DNA of 64,000 nt from Aquificota bacterium (lineage in GTDB: Bacteria > Aquificota > Aquificia > Aquificales > Aquificaceae). The stretch is from NCBI GenBank assembly GCA_013153495.1, contig JAADEH010000003.1:1-64000 (forward strand), read 5' to 3'. Each line of letters opens with the position of its first letter. The stretch's first letter is position 1. The notes beneath the pieces are model-generated. The model saw only the letters and a list, made by a program, of their open reading frames with translations. It did no database searches and was not told the origin of the DNA. Below, piece by piece: positions 17,249 through 25,589 of the stretch. A program made the translations under genes and the position numbers.

Positions 17249-18361
17249 ATGCGAAGCAGAAAGTTGATTTTAGGACTGTCAGCAGCTTCTTTGACTTTGT
17301 TCGGATGTGGGGGAGACGGGGGAGGTGAGAATGTAGCTGGTGTATGGATAGGGAACTATACAGTCCAACTTTCCTCTCAACAGACCGGCAACGCACCGAA
17401 GGGTCCCGTTTGCCTCGAGCTTACTCAGAATGGTTCACAGGTAAGTGGTAAGGGATGGGTAGGAGGATACTTATGGGAAAGCAACTTCAATGGCACAATT
17501 TCAGGGAATGCTTTTAGAGGAACCGTTACTGGACAAACCCTTGGGAATTCACAAATAACAGTAAACTTTGACGGAACCGTAACATCAAATCAGATTTCTG
17601 GAACTGTTACAGTTAACGGAAACACATACAACGTAAACCTTTCCAAGGACGAAAATAAAACGGAGTGCGGGTGGGCAAGTAGAGAACTTGTTCTTGCTTT
17701 CGGTGAAGCTCTTGGCAGAGCCTACGGAGGTAGTGATGACCCCTTCGTTAGGCAGTTGATTTCTTTTATTTCAGAGGTGCCAACCATTGATGTAAACATC
17801 AATGGTCAAACATACCAAAATTGGTGGGCTTGTATATGGGAAATAAGAAATAAGGTTACTCCTTCCTCCCCTACGGAAATAACACTCGGTGCCATTATAA
17901 ACCCTCAAAAACTTGACCCAAATGGAAATATAGAATTTGCTATGTGGCAACTCTATAACACAGACCCAAATATAGGGCTTGACATTAACTTTTCATCACA
18001 ACCTATTAATGAAAACTTTGATTCGTCAGCACCGGGAACAGGCTCGAACGGAGCTTATTATGTTTACCGTTATGCACCCGGAAGCTCAAAATACATACTC
18101 CTTGATGCAACCCTCGATGACGAATATAAGAACGAAGGGACAGTATTAAGTGGAGAACCTTTTTTCGTTAGTGAATGCTTGGGAACAAGCCAGTATAAGG
18201 TATGGATGACTCAAATACCTTTTTATGTGAGATTTAGCGGTGATTACATGGACTCAGGAACTCGTATAGGAAATGGCTCTTTTTCCTCACCCCCAAATGC
18301 ACCAGCTTCTACCGTTACCATTCCAGCCCTATATATAGAGGTAAACCAATGCACGCCTTAA
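17249..18361 (+). CDS. Lipoprotein with beta-rich N-terminal repeats
   Basis: 370 residues. Signal with lipobox LFGC (Cys20), then a Gly-rich linker GGDGGGENVAGVW. The N-terminal part (residues 28-135) has a lipocalin-like strand pattern, for example QNGSQVSGKGWVGGYLWES and FRGTVTGQTLGNSQITVNFDG. The C-terminal 230 residues are unlike anything I recognise. GGGAGGT precedes the ATG by seven bases. The last 13 bases overlap the peroxidase gene, which supports co-translation. The signal and lipobox are close to those of the previous lipoprotein, so the two may be distant paralogues. Confidence 0.65.
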   Translation: MRSRKLILGLSAASLTLFGCGGDGGGENVAGVWIGNYTVQLSSQQTGNAPKGPVCLELTQNGSQVSGKGWVGGYLWESNFNGTISGNAFRGTVTGQTLGNSQITVNFDGTVTSNQISGTVTVNGNTYNVNLSKDENKTECGWASRELVLAFGEALGRAYGGSDDPFVRQLISFISEVPTIDVNINGQTYQNWWACIWEIRNKVTPSSPTEITLGAIINPQKLDPNGNIEFAMWQLYNTDPNIGLDINFSSQPINENFDSSAPGTGSNGAYYVYRYAPGSSKYILLDATLDDEYKNEGTVLSGEPFFVSECLGTSQYKVWMTQIPFYVRFSGDYMDSGTRIGNGSFSSPPNAPASTVTIPALYIEVNQCTP

Positions 18362-19659
18362 CAGTTGTTGGCTTTTTCTTTTTAGTTTTTCTTTTTTCTT
18401 GCGGTGGCAGTTCTGTTGATAGTGAGCTTCGCTCTTTGATAAAGAAACACAACCTAAAACCTATTGAGAAGCCCAAGACAGACCCGAATAAGGTTGCTTT
18501 GGGGAGGGCTTTGTTCTTTGACAAAATTCTCAGCGGTAATAAGGATATTTCCTGCGCAACCTGTCATGACCCGAGGTTCGGAACAGGTGATTGCCTGCCC
18601 CTATCTATAGGCACAAAGGGGTCGGGTATATGTTTACAGAGAACGAAAGACCCCAATAGACCCTTCATACCGAGAAACGCACCCGACGTTTTCAATAGAG
18701 GACACGGGGAACTTACTACTATGTTCTGGGATGCGCGAGTAGAAAAAATCCAAGATGCGCTGAGAACGCCTGCAGGTGCTCAATTGCCGGAGGGGTTGGA
18801 TAGTATGCTTGCGGTCCAAGCCCTATTCCCCATTACCTCCAGACATGAAATGAGAGGTTTAGAGGGAGATATCGCAGTTGATGGTTCAATTAACGAACTC
18901 GCTACTATACCCGACGGGCAGTTTAGCCAAATCTGGGAAGCTGTTATGGCAAGGTTGATGAGCATTCCTGAATACGTGGAGCTATTCAGAAGAGCTTACG
19001 GACAGAGAGAGTTTACTATAGCTGACTATGCAAATGCCATAGCTGAATTTGAAATTGAAGCATTCACACTTGACGATAGTCCTTGGGACAGGTATCTCAG
19101 GGGGGACGATAATGCCCTGAGGTATGAAGCTAAGAGGGGAGCCTTATTATTCTTTGGCAAAGCTAAATGTTATACCTGTCATTCAGGCTCTTTATTCACC
19201 GACCAGAGGTTTCACAATATAGGTGTTCCTCAATTCGGACCTGGAAAGAATGAGAATGGTTTTGATTTTGGAAGATACAATGTAACCGGTATTGAAAGCG
19301 ACAGATTTAAGTTTAGAACGCCTCCGCTCCGTAACGTGGCTGTTACCAAACCCTACTTTCACAATGGTGCTTATAACGACCTTAGAAAAGTTATACTACA
19401 TCACCTTAATCCTGAAATATATCTGAGGAATTATGACCCCTATGAGAATGGCATTCCTGCTGAATTAGCTTCAACCTTGAAAAATGATGAGCAAACTATA
19501 TCGTGGATATTGTCAACCTTGGACATAGAACCGATAAGCCTAAGTCAAAACGAAATAGACTACATAGTTGAATTTTTAAAATCATTAACCAGTCCAAAGG
19601 TTTACTATTTGAACTCCGTAATTCCTAAAAGAGTTCCGAGCGGTTTGCCCGTAGATTAG
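18349..19659 (+). CDS. Lipid-anchored di-haem cytochrome c peroxidase / MauG family
   Basis: 436 residues. A short signal with lipobox LFSC (Cys18) predicts a lipoprotein. Two haem c sites are visible: CATCH at residues 69-73 and CYTCH at 274-278. Landmarks LGRALFFDKILSGNKDISC, TMFWDARVEK, and the C-terminal RTPPLRNVAVTKPYFHNGA place it in the bacterial di-haem peroxidase group, which uses two haems to reduce hydrogen peroxide or to modify a protein partner. Its start lies inside the preceding lipoprotein gene, so the three lipoproteins probably form an operon. Whether it detoxifies peroxide or modifies the adjacent lipoproteins (MauG-like) cannot be told. Confidence 0.9.
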   Translation: MHALTVVGFFFLVFLFSCGGSSVDSELRSLIKKHNLKPIEKPKTDPNKVALGRALFFDKILSGNKDISCATCHDPRFGTGDCLPLSIGTKGSGICLQRTKDPNRPFIPRNAPDVFNRGHGELTTMFWDARVEKIQDALRTPAGAQLPEGLDSMLAVQALFPITSRHEMRGLEGDIAVDGSINELATIPDGQFSQIWEAVMARLMSIPEYVELFRRAYGQREFTIADYANAIAEFEIEAFTLDDSPWDRYLRGDDNALRYEAKRGALLFFGKAKCYTCHSGSLFTDQRFHNIGVPQFGPGKNENGFDFGRYNVTGIESDRFKFRTPPLRNVAVTKPYFHNGAYNDLRKVILHHLNPEIYLRNYDPYENGIPAELASTLKNDEQTISWILSTLDIEPISLSQNEIDYIVEFLKSLTSPKVYYLNSVIPKRVPSGLPVD

Positions 19660-19676
19660 AAATCTTTTATGAAAAA

Positions 19677-20231
19677 TCACTCCTCCTCTCCCTTATCCCT
19701 CTTTATATCTTCCAAAACCTCCTTTCTTCCATCTACGAAGTAGGCTACCCACTGGGCAAGACGCCTTCCGAGCCTTCTGCAGGCTTCCTCCTCAGCTTCA
19801 TTTTTAGGTTTTCCCTCAAGAACCGCTCCGTAATGGAGCGTAAGCTCATCACTGACGTAGTCAGTTACTCCAAACACTAAAAAACCGAAGTTCATAAGTA
19901 TTGTCAGTATAGACATACAGGCTATCTCGCTTCCGCCTCCCCATCCTCCGGAAGAGGAAAAGGCACACCCGATTTTTCCGTCTATCTCCCCCCAGAGTTC
20001 CCCCAGTTCTTCGTCAAAAAATTTCTTCAGCTTCCAGGAAACCAACCCCATGTTGGTGGGAGAGCCAACAGCCAAGCCGTCGCACCAGAGGACATCTTCC
20101 TTTGTAGCCTCGTCCACATGCTTTATCCTGACTTCGGTTCCCTCAACGCTCCTTGCACCCTCCGCCACAAGCTCTGCCATTCTTTTGGTGTTCCCGGTTC
20201 TGGAGTCGTATAAAACCAGCACCCTACCCAT
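19677..20231 (-). CDS. Flavodoxin / WrbA-like flavoprotein
   Basis: 184 residues. The FMN phosphate loop is YDSRTGNTKRMA near the N-terminus; the later FMN loops are GSPTNMGLVSWKLKKFFDE and FSSSGGWGGGSEIA. This arrangement fits the NAD(P)H:quinone oxidoreductase/flavodoxin family; the exact donor and acceptor are unknown. No Shine-Dalgarno is present, but TAGAAT (minus strand, 20241-20246) ends nine bases before the ATG, again suggesting a leaderless transcript. That promoter lies against the end of a decayed toxin gene. Confidence 0.8.
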   Translation of the reverse strand: MGRVLVLYDSRTGNTKRMAELVAEGARSVEGTEVRIKHVDEATKEDVLWCDGLAVGSPTNMGLVSWKLKKFFDEELGELWGEIDGKIGCAFSSSGGWGGGSEIACMSILTILMNFGFLVFGVTDYVSDELTLHYGAVLEGKPKNEAEEEACRRLGRRLAQWVAYFVDGRKEVLEDIKRDKGEEE

Positions 20232-20248
20232 GGTGTATGAATTCTAAC

Positions 20249-20405
20249 TTAAAGCACTTTGGCTTCTTTGAATTTCTTAAAATCTTTATCGAAGGTATAA
20301 AAAACACATTCCCGTTTTGAAGAGCTTTTAAGATAAGTGCTTTAAACTTTTTCTGTCCATATCTGTGCCATCATGAAGATATCTGATAAATAGGTTCGTA
20401 TCCAT
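20249..20405 (-). pseudogene. Relic of a PIN-domain toxin gene
   Basis: On the minus strand, ATG at 20405 opens MDTNLFIRYLHDGTDMD..., the first-strand Asp motif of PIN nucleases, but meets a stop at 20328-20330 after 25 codons. A second frame then gives LKALQNGNVFF and, after a shift in a T run, YTFDKDFKKFKEAKVL followed by a stop at 20249-20251, the last-strand Asp segment of PIN domains. Intact PIN toxins are about 120-140 residues, so most of the centre is deleted. The relic starts eight bases after an AbrB-type antitoxin gene, the normal VapBC layout. What is seen is a broken toxin with its antitoxin kept. Confidence 0.75.
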
Positions 20406-20412
20406 TATCCCT

Positions 20413-20649
20413 TCATAGAACATCCTTTACTATTTCCTCCTCCGCTTTTTCCCTTATATTTCTGTGGGAAACAGATTTGTCTTTTAAAATTCCTGCTAAG
20501 TTTAAAAAATCTTTCACCTTTCTTATTTTTATCGTATCACCCTCTATTTCGAATACTATCCTGTCCCCTTCTTTTATTCCTAACTTATTTCTGACTTCTC
20601 TGGGTATTACTATTTGATATCTACTGCTTACTCTTGTAATTAAGCTCAT
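20413..20649 (-). CDS. AbrB-family antitoxin (SpoVT/AbrB swapped-hairpin domain)
   Basis: 78 residues. MSLITRVSSRYQIVIPREVR followed by NKLGIKEGDRIVFEIEG is the classical AbrB/MazE-like DNA-binding fold, residues 1-46; the rest is a flexible charged tail that would bind the toxin. A longer in-frame reading from 20733 overlaps the asd start and has no binding site. The start at 20649 is preceded by TATAAT (minus strand, 20659-20664) nine bases away. Its cognate PIN toxin downstream is broken, so it may be an orphan repressor or a remnant. Confidence 0.85.
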   Translation of the reverse strand: MSLITRVSSRYQIVIPREVRNKLGIKEGDRIVFEIEGDTIKIRKVKDFLNLAGILKDKSVSHRNIREKAEEEIVKDVL

Positions 20650-20716
20650 GTAAAACAAATTATAAATTTTCATACGAAAAGCAAGAAGCCAGCACTTTTG
20701 GATTGCTGACTTAAGG

Positions 20717-20722
20717 TATAAT
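20717..20722 (+). promoter_or_regulatory. -10 element directly ahead of asd
   Basis: A perfect TATAAT ends nine bases before the asd ATG (20732). The spacer acttccccc contains no ribosome binding site. Transcription would begin within a few bases of the start codon, giving a leaderless or near-leaderless mRNA. Confidence 0.6.
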
Positions 20723-20731
20723 ACTTCCCCC

Positions 20732-21754
20732 ATGGGCTACAAAGTTGCCATAGTAGGGGCTACCGGAGAGGTCGGAAGGACTTTCCTAAAAGTTCTGGAA
20801 GAGAGAGACTTTCCCGTCGATGAGCTTGTCCTCTTTGCCTCCGAACGCTCTGAAGGGAAGAGGCTTAGCTTTAAGGGGAAGGAATACGAGGTCAAAGCTC
20901 TGAATAAACAGACCTCCTTCAGAGGTATAGACATAGCCCTCTTTTCCGCAGGGGGGAGCATAAGCAAGGAATACGCCCCCAAGTTTGCTCGGGACGGGGT
21001 CGTGGTGGTGGACAACTCCTCCGCCTGGAGGATGGACCCCGAAGTTCCCCTCATAGTCCCGGAAGTTAACCCCGAAGACATTTATATGTTCAAAAACAAG
21101 AGAATAATAGCCAACCCCAACTGCTCCACCATTCAGATGGTCGTGGCTCTAAAGCCCATATATGACTATGCGGGAATAAATAGGGTGGTGGTTGCAACCT
21201 ATCAGTCCGTCTCCGGAGCGGGAGCAAAGGCTATAAGGGAGCTTGAAGAGCAGACAAAAGCATGGTGTGAAGGAAGACCAATACCCGAACCCAAATACAT
21301 AGCCAAACAAATAGCCTTCAACGCTGTCCCGCACATAGACGTCTTTATGGAGAACGACTACACAAGAGAAGAGCTTAAGATGCTCAACGAGACGAGAAAG
21401 ATAATGCACGACGAAAACATAAAAGTGTCCGCCACTGCGGTTAGAGTTCCCGTCTTCTACTCCCACTCCGAGGCTGTCCACATAGAGACCAAAAGGGAAA
21501 TATCCCCCGAGAAAGCCCGTGAGGTTCTCTCAAAAGCTCCCGGTGTGGTGGTGATAGACGACCCCTCAAAGTCCGAATACCCCCTCGCCATAGATGCCCA
21601 GGGAAGAGACGAAGTCTTTGTAGGAAGGATAAGGAAAGACCTTGCCTTCGAACCGGGACTTGCCATGTGGGTGGTAGCGGACAACATCCGCAAGGGTGCG
21701 GCAACGAACACGGTCCAAATAGCGGAGCTTCTCGTAAAAGAGGGATTAGTTTAA
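20732..21754 (+). CDS. asd: Aspartate-semialdehyde dehydrogenase
   Basis: 340 residues. It reduces aspartyl-4-phosphate to aspartate semialdehyde with NADPH, the branch point to lysine, threonine and methionine. The NADP loop is GATGEVGRTF at the N-terminus; the catalytic cysteine lies in NPNCSTIQMV and the active-site His region is VRVPVFYSHSEAVH. There is no Shine-Dalgarno; TATAAT lies nine bases upstream. Its stop overlaps the convergent LuxR-type gene by three to four bases. Confidence 0.96.
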   Translation: MGYKVAIVGATGEVGRTFLKVLEERDFPVDELVLFASERSEGKRLSFKGKEYEVKALNKQTSFRGIDIALFSAGGSISKEYAPKFARDGVVVVDNSSAWRMDPEVPLIVPEVNPEDIYMFKNKRIIANPNCSTIQMVVALKPIYDYAGINRVVVATYQSVSGAGAKAIRELEEQTKAWCEGRPIPEPKYIAKQIAFNAVPHIDVFMENDYTREELKMLNETRKIMHDENIKVSATAVRVPVFYSHSEAVHIETKREISPEKAREVLSKAPGVVVIDDPSKSEYPLAIDAQGRDEVFVGRIRKDLAFEPGLAMWVVADNIRKGAATNTVQIAELLVKEGLV

Positions 21755-22983
21755 AGCTTAGCGTTCTTGAATATGTCAACAATCTCGTCCTTGTCCATAC
21801 CCAATTTTGTGCAAATTCTCTTCACATATTCTCTTACCGAAGAGATGCTTATACCCAGCTCCTTGGCTATTGCTCTGTAACTTTTCTTCTTTAGCATAAG
21901 AGCCAGAACCTCTTGTTCTCGCTTGGATAGCTTCTGTAGGCAATCGTTTATAAAGGCTTCCATGTCCTTTTCCGATTTTTTATTCGGGGCTGGTGATAAC
22001 CTGTATTGAGTCATCATAAGACTTACCGCTGTAAGTATTAGAGCAAGGGTCCCGATTGCGGATATTAGGTGTTCGGACAGGTTAGTATAACTTAGCCCTG
22101 TCCCCGCAAGTATAGAGGCACATACAATTGCAAATCCCATACCAAAGGACCTCAGCGGGTTCGGATACTTTAGAAGTAGCAATAGAACATATATATCCGC
22201 AAAACCGAACCCCGATTGGAGTAAGAACATAGAAGCGCTGGTTGTCCAGGAGTTTTTTAGGTGCATAAACACGAAGGAGAAACCTATAAGAACAATAGTT
22301 ATAACCTTAAGTATCCATATAGCGCTGTTTTGCTTGGAAATAAGGAATACTGCGCACAAAACAGCAATAACGTAAAAGATAACCTCTACAGTTTGTAAGT
22401 TTAAAGTTTGCATGTATTTTGGCATCACGATGCCATACATTATTCCTCCTGCAAGATATAATGCAAATATGAAAAGGGCATCCGTGTGGTTAAAACTTTT
22501 ATTTTCGATAAACTCGTATCTGTTCGGTTGAAAGATTAGGATAGACGCTAAAACAATACCTAATATTAAATACTTAACCTCCGGCATTGTGGGAATAATA
22601 CTTAGAGTAAAAGTTGCAGCATTACCTAAAGCAACTCCACCGAGAACCCATACACTTTTTGAATTGAAAAGGCTTACCTCATTTTTGAGAAAAATCCCCA
22701 TATTAACCGAGGCAAAACTGCTGAACAATCCTATCAAGGCTATTATCAGAGCTTTATAAGGGAGAAAGGGATAGGTTGCTGTGAGCATAGAGGTTGAGCT
22801 AATGGCAAAGGGTAATATCAATTTAAAAAACTCTCTCCTCAAAAAGAGTCCTATTGTAAGGAGTCCTATTATGTGAGTAACTAAGAAGGCAACAAGGTGT
22901 TCCTGACTTTGTAGTAAAAATCCCCTCATAGGAAAGGATATGAGCCAGAACACGAAGGAAAAGGTTACCCAAAACGCCCCCAT
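21751..22983 (-). CDS. Twelve-helix membrane protein with C-terminal LuxR DNA-binding domain
   Basis: 410 residues. About twelve hydrophobic helices fill residues 1-325 (an MFS-like pattern; for example VWVLGGVALGNAATFTLSIIP and FAIVCASILAGTGLSY). A LuxR/GerE helix-turn-helix follows at about residues 348-405, with LSKREQEVLALMLKKKSYRAIAKELGISISSVREYVKRI quoted here only in part: LSKREQEVLALML and AKELGISISSVREYVKRI. It is therefore a membrane-embedded transcription regulator, like the MFS-LuxR regulators of some actinobacteria. TAAATT (minus strand, 22990-22995) precedes the ATG by six bases. The secreted repeat protein gene just upstream on the same strand is a candidate target. The ligand is unknown. 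Confidence 0.75.
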   Translation of the reverse strand: MGAFWVTFSFVFWLISFPMRGFLLQSQEHLVAFLVTHIIGLLTIGLFLRREFFKLILPFAISSTSMLTATYPFLPYKALIIALIGLFSSFASVNMGIFLKNEVSLFNSKSVWVLGGVALGNAATFTLSIIPTMPEVKYLILGIVLASILIFQPNRYEFIENKSFNHTDALFIFALYLAGGIMYGIVMPKYMQTLNLQTVEVIFYVIAVLCAVFLISKQNSAIWILKVITIVLIGFSFVFMHLKNSWTTSASMFLLQSGFGFADIYVLLLLLKYPNPLRSFGMGFAIVCASILAGTGLSYTNLSEHLISAIGTLALILTAVSLMMTQYRLSPAPNKKSEKDMEAFINDCLQKLSKREQEVLALMLKKKSYRAIAKELGISISSVREYVKRICTKLGMDKDEIVDIFKNAKL

Positions 22984-22998
22984 AGCTTTAATTTATGA

Positions 22999-23023
22999 CC
23001 CCCGCGGGCACAAACCCGCAGGG
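22999..23023 (-). terminator. GC-rich hairpin between the repeat protein and the LuxR-type gene
   Basis: On the minus strand, CCCTGCGGG, loop TTTGTG, CCCGCGGGG, followed by TCATAAATTAAAG. It sits directly after the stop of the 771-residue protein and before the regulator start. The tail is only weakly T-rich, so it is a possible rather than certain terminator. Confidence 0.45.
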
Positions 23024-23029
23024 TAGAAG

Positions 23030-25345
23030 TCATCCCCTCACCCTCCTGAGTAACCTTCTGAGGAATATAGCGCTCGGCACACTAAGGCTCATGTAGCCTA
23101 TCGGAGCACCCCCTCCGCAACCAAAGAGGTTATCGTCGTCATCATCACTTAAAGGAGTATCTATTGGTCCTGCGTCTCCAGTATAGTTAGAAACTCCCAC
23201 ACCATATATAAGCTTGTATTGATTAAAATCGAACAAGACCATATGTATATTCCCGTTTGCATCTATGGCAATATCTGTATATTCATAATATCCTCCACCA
23301 TTTTGATAAATTGTCTCTATAGCCCACCCATTAGCATGTTTTGTCGCATATTTAAGCTCGCCTGTATCAGCGTCAAAGAAGGCTATATGTGGGACATTGC
23401 CGTTATCTATTCTAAGTGATATCGGAACTAATCCATTTGTATTTGATGTAATTGTTTCTATGCTCCATTGATTGCCAGATTTATATCCATATTTTAAGAA
23501 CCCATTAGATAAATAAATATCGGTGAAAAAGCTGTTGTATAGCACATGTATATCATTGTTACTGTCTATTTCTATATATGCAAGGTAGTAATTATGGTTA
23601 CTATTGTTGCTAACATCTATACTTTCTTCTATCCAATTATTACCATTGTTATTAGTAGCGTAATTTATGACAGTTCCCTTAGTGTATACAATATGTAGGT
23701 TATTGTTATTATCCATTGATAGTGCTATATCGTTTATTTGATAACTTGGTTGTATTTGTATACTCCCCTGTCGCCAATATTGATCTTTGTAGTAATATTT
23801 TATGTTTCCATACAGTGCATCCAGGAATATTGTATGTGGCTGGTTATTTATATCCAGGGATAAATCATTCAGTATAGATATATATCCAGTAGTAATTCTC
23901 TCTACTATCCATCCGCTGTTTGGGTCTTTAGAAGCGTAGCGAAGCCTTGCAGAAGAGTAATCAATACTGTCTTCTAAAAAGATAAGGTGAGGCATATTGT
24001 TTGAATCAAGTTCCATAGATATGTATCCACCCCAATCCTTCGCGTTGAATATTATTTCCCTGTTTACTCCGTTGCTATTTGGTTGCATATAAACTATGTC
24101 GTAAGTTAGTTGGTCGTAAAAAGCTATATGTGCTTGATTATTTGTATCAACTTCTATAGATATGTATCTGGGAATTCCACGAGCTTTATCCGTATATATT
24201 TCTATTTCGTTGTTGTTGCTATATTCAAATATGGATAGTTTCAATCCACTATCTATATATCCGTATATGACATCGTTTGTGTTAGGAGCTACAGCTATTG
24301 ATACTGGTAAGTAACCCCTATATGCAGGCGTGGATTGGAAATTTAGCCAATTACCATTATTATTATCTTTTTTGAAAAGATATCCTCTGCTAAAAGCATA
24401 TGGAGAAAGAGAATCACGAGCTGAAAAAATTATATATGGTGTGCCGTTACTGTCTGTATATATATCCGTGTAATTAATTATAACTATACTAGGGTAGTCT
24501 TGTGATGAAATTACAATCTCTGGTGTGGAAAAAGTGTTATTGATGTTAGAATACTGAACATACTTAATGCTTTTAACATTGTTATTGTCATCATGTTTAT
24601 ATGTTATGTGAATATTATTATTCGAGTCTTTATGAGTTGAGACATCACTAATATAAGTGCCTGTATCTATAGTTGTTGGTGCAGACCATGAGCCTGAAGT
24701 GTTATTTATACTATAAAGAGAATAATTTCCTGTATCTTCAATGACGTAAAATATATAAACATTAGTTTGCAATACTTTTATATCTACATCATATACCCAG
24801 CCGGTACTATTCGATAAATTTTCCGGTTGTGACCATGACTGATTAGCCATTTTCCTTGTGTAAAATATTTTCCAAGATAAAGTATCAGGGTCACGATGAC
24901 TGTAAACTACATGAGGTTTATCGTTGGAATCTACATCTATACCAATATGCATAAAAAAAGTATCAGGTATATTCGCAATCAGTTCTGGCTGAGACCACTG
25001 CCCATTTATATTTGTAATGTAATATAGACTACCTGTATCGTTATTATTTGTCTTTAAATATACAACATGCATTCGACCGTTACTATCTATAGCTGTGCTG
25101 ATTCTATCAAGCCCTATTGGGATTACCGTCTGTGTATTCTGCGAAGAGCCATCAAAGTGTGCATAATATAGGCCTTGACCACCATAGATTATGTGTATAT
25201 TTCCATTGGAATCCACTTCAATATCAAGATAATCCTCAAAAAGTTTTGGTTCTTCTAAAGTAAAGAACTGCCATGTAATAGCATTGAATGAGGTAAACGG
25301 ATAGCAAATTAGAAAAAGTATGATTGCAAATATAACTCCCTTCAT
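23030..25345 (-). CDS. Large secreted repeat protein, predicted beta-propeller, with C-terminal sorting-like tail
   Basis: 771 residues. A signal peptide (residues 2-18, GVIFAIILFLICYPF) precedes at least a dozen 45-65-residue repeats with the core D-S/N-N-G/N-x-h-H-h-x-Y/F (for example IDSNGRMHVVY, VDTNNQAHIAFYD, IDSNNDIHVLY), the pattern of WD40/BNR-like propeller blades with Asp/Asn-rich turns. Then come an acidic run (DDDDDN), a Cys-Gly cluster (FGCGGGAP), a short hydrophobic stretch and a basic end (RRLLRRVRG), resembling bacterial CTERM sorting signals. The gene is clearly AT-richer than its neighbours with many ATA and AAT codons, so it was probably acquired. The ATG has GGAGGG upstream. 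Function is unknown; cell-surface or adhesive roles are inference. Confidence 0.75.
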   Translation of the reverse strand: MKGVIFAIILFLICYPFTSFNAITWQFFTLEEPKLFEDYLDIEVDSNGNIHIIYGGQGLYYAHFDGSSQNTQTVIPIGLDRISTAIDSNGRMHVVYLKTNNNDTGSLYYITNINGQWSQPELIANIPDTFFMHIGIDVDSNDKPHVVYSHRDPDTLSWKIFYTRKMANQSWSQPENLSNSTGWVYDVDIKVLQTNVYIFYVIEDTGNYSLYSINNTSGSWSAPTTIDTGTYISDVSTHKDSNNNIHITYKHDDNNNVKSIKYVQYSNINNTFSTPEIVISSQDYPSIVIINYTDIYTDSNGTPYIIFSARDSLSPYAFSRGYLFKKDNNNGNWLNFQSTPAYRGYLPVSIAVAPNTNDVIYGYIDSGLKLSIFEYSNNNEIEIYTDKARGIPRYISIEVDTNNQAHIAFYDQLTYDIVYMQPNSNGVNREIIFNAKDWGGYISMELDSNNMPHLIFLEDSIDYSSARLRYASKDPNSGWIVERITTGYISILNDLSLDINNQPHTIFLDALYGNIKYYYKDQYWRQGSIQIQPSYQINDIALSMDNNNNLHIVYTKGTVINYATNNNGNNWIEESIDVSNNSNHNYYLAYIEIDSNNDIHVLYNSFFTDIYLSNGFLKYGYKSGNQWSIETITSNTNGLVPISLRIDNGNVPHIAFFDADTGELKYATKHANGWAIETIYQNGGGYYEYTDIAIDANGNIHMVLFDFNQYKLIYGVGVSNYTGDAGPIDTPLSDDDDDNLFGCGGGAPIGYMSLSVPSAIFLRRLLRRVRG

Positions 25346-25368
25346 AGCACTACCCTCCGTAAAGTTTT

Positions 25369-25388
25369 TTAGCGCTAAGTGAAGCTAA
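25369..25388 (-). promoter_or_regulatory. Candidate operator upstream of the secreted repeat protein
   Basis: TTAGCGCTAA (25369-25378) is a perfect ten-base palindrome, and its half GCTAA recurs at 25384-25388, ten bases on, that is, on the same face of the helix. It lies 24-43 bases before the start of the repeat protein. A LuxR-type regulator encoded next door would be the obvious candidate to bind it. Confidence 0.3.
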
Positions 25389-25583
25389 ATCTTAAGTTTT
25401 TGTCGTGTCAAGTCGCTTTCTGTGTCGCACTCCCCTGTCGCACCCCCTATTTTTGTGTATTACAAATGTAAAAAGCAATCCGAGAATTTAAAATTTCAAA
25501 ACCGCTTTGTCATAAAAACTGTTTCAACCTCTGCCACCTATAATCACTCTCGATTGTTAAAGCGGTGCCGGCTATATGTAAGC

Positions 25584-25589
25584 TATAAT
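25584..25589 (+). promoter_or_regulatory. -10 element directly ahead of aspartate aminotransferase
   Basis: TATAAT is followed by six bases (ttacct) and the ATG at 25596. There is no Shine-Dalgarno. This is one of the tightest examples of the window-wide pattern that predicts leaderless mRNAs. Confidence 0.6.

Noticed and set aside
20650-20733. Longer AbrB start at 20733
   Set aside because: It would overlap the asd start on the other strand, and TATAAT lies directly before the shorter start.
25510-25560. A GTTTCAACCTCTGCC-like stretch that recalls thermophile CRISPR repeats
   Set aside because: It occurs once only, with no second copy or spacer-length periodicity nearby and no cas gene in the window.
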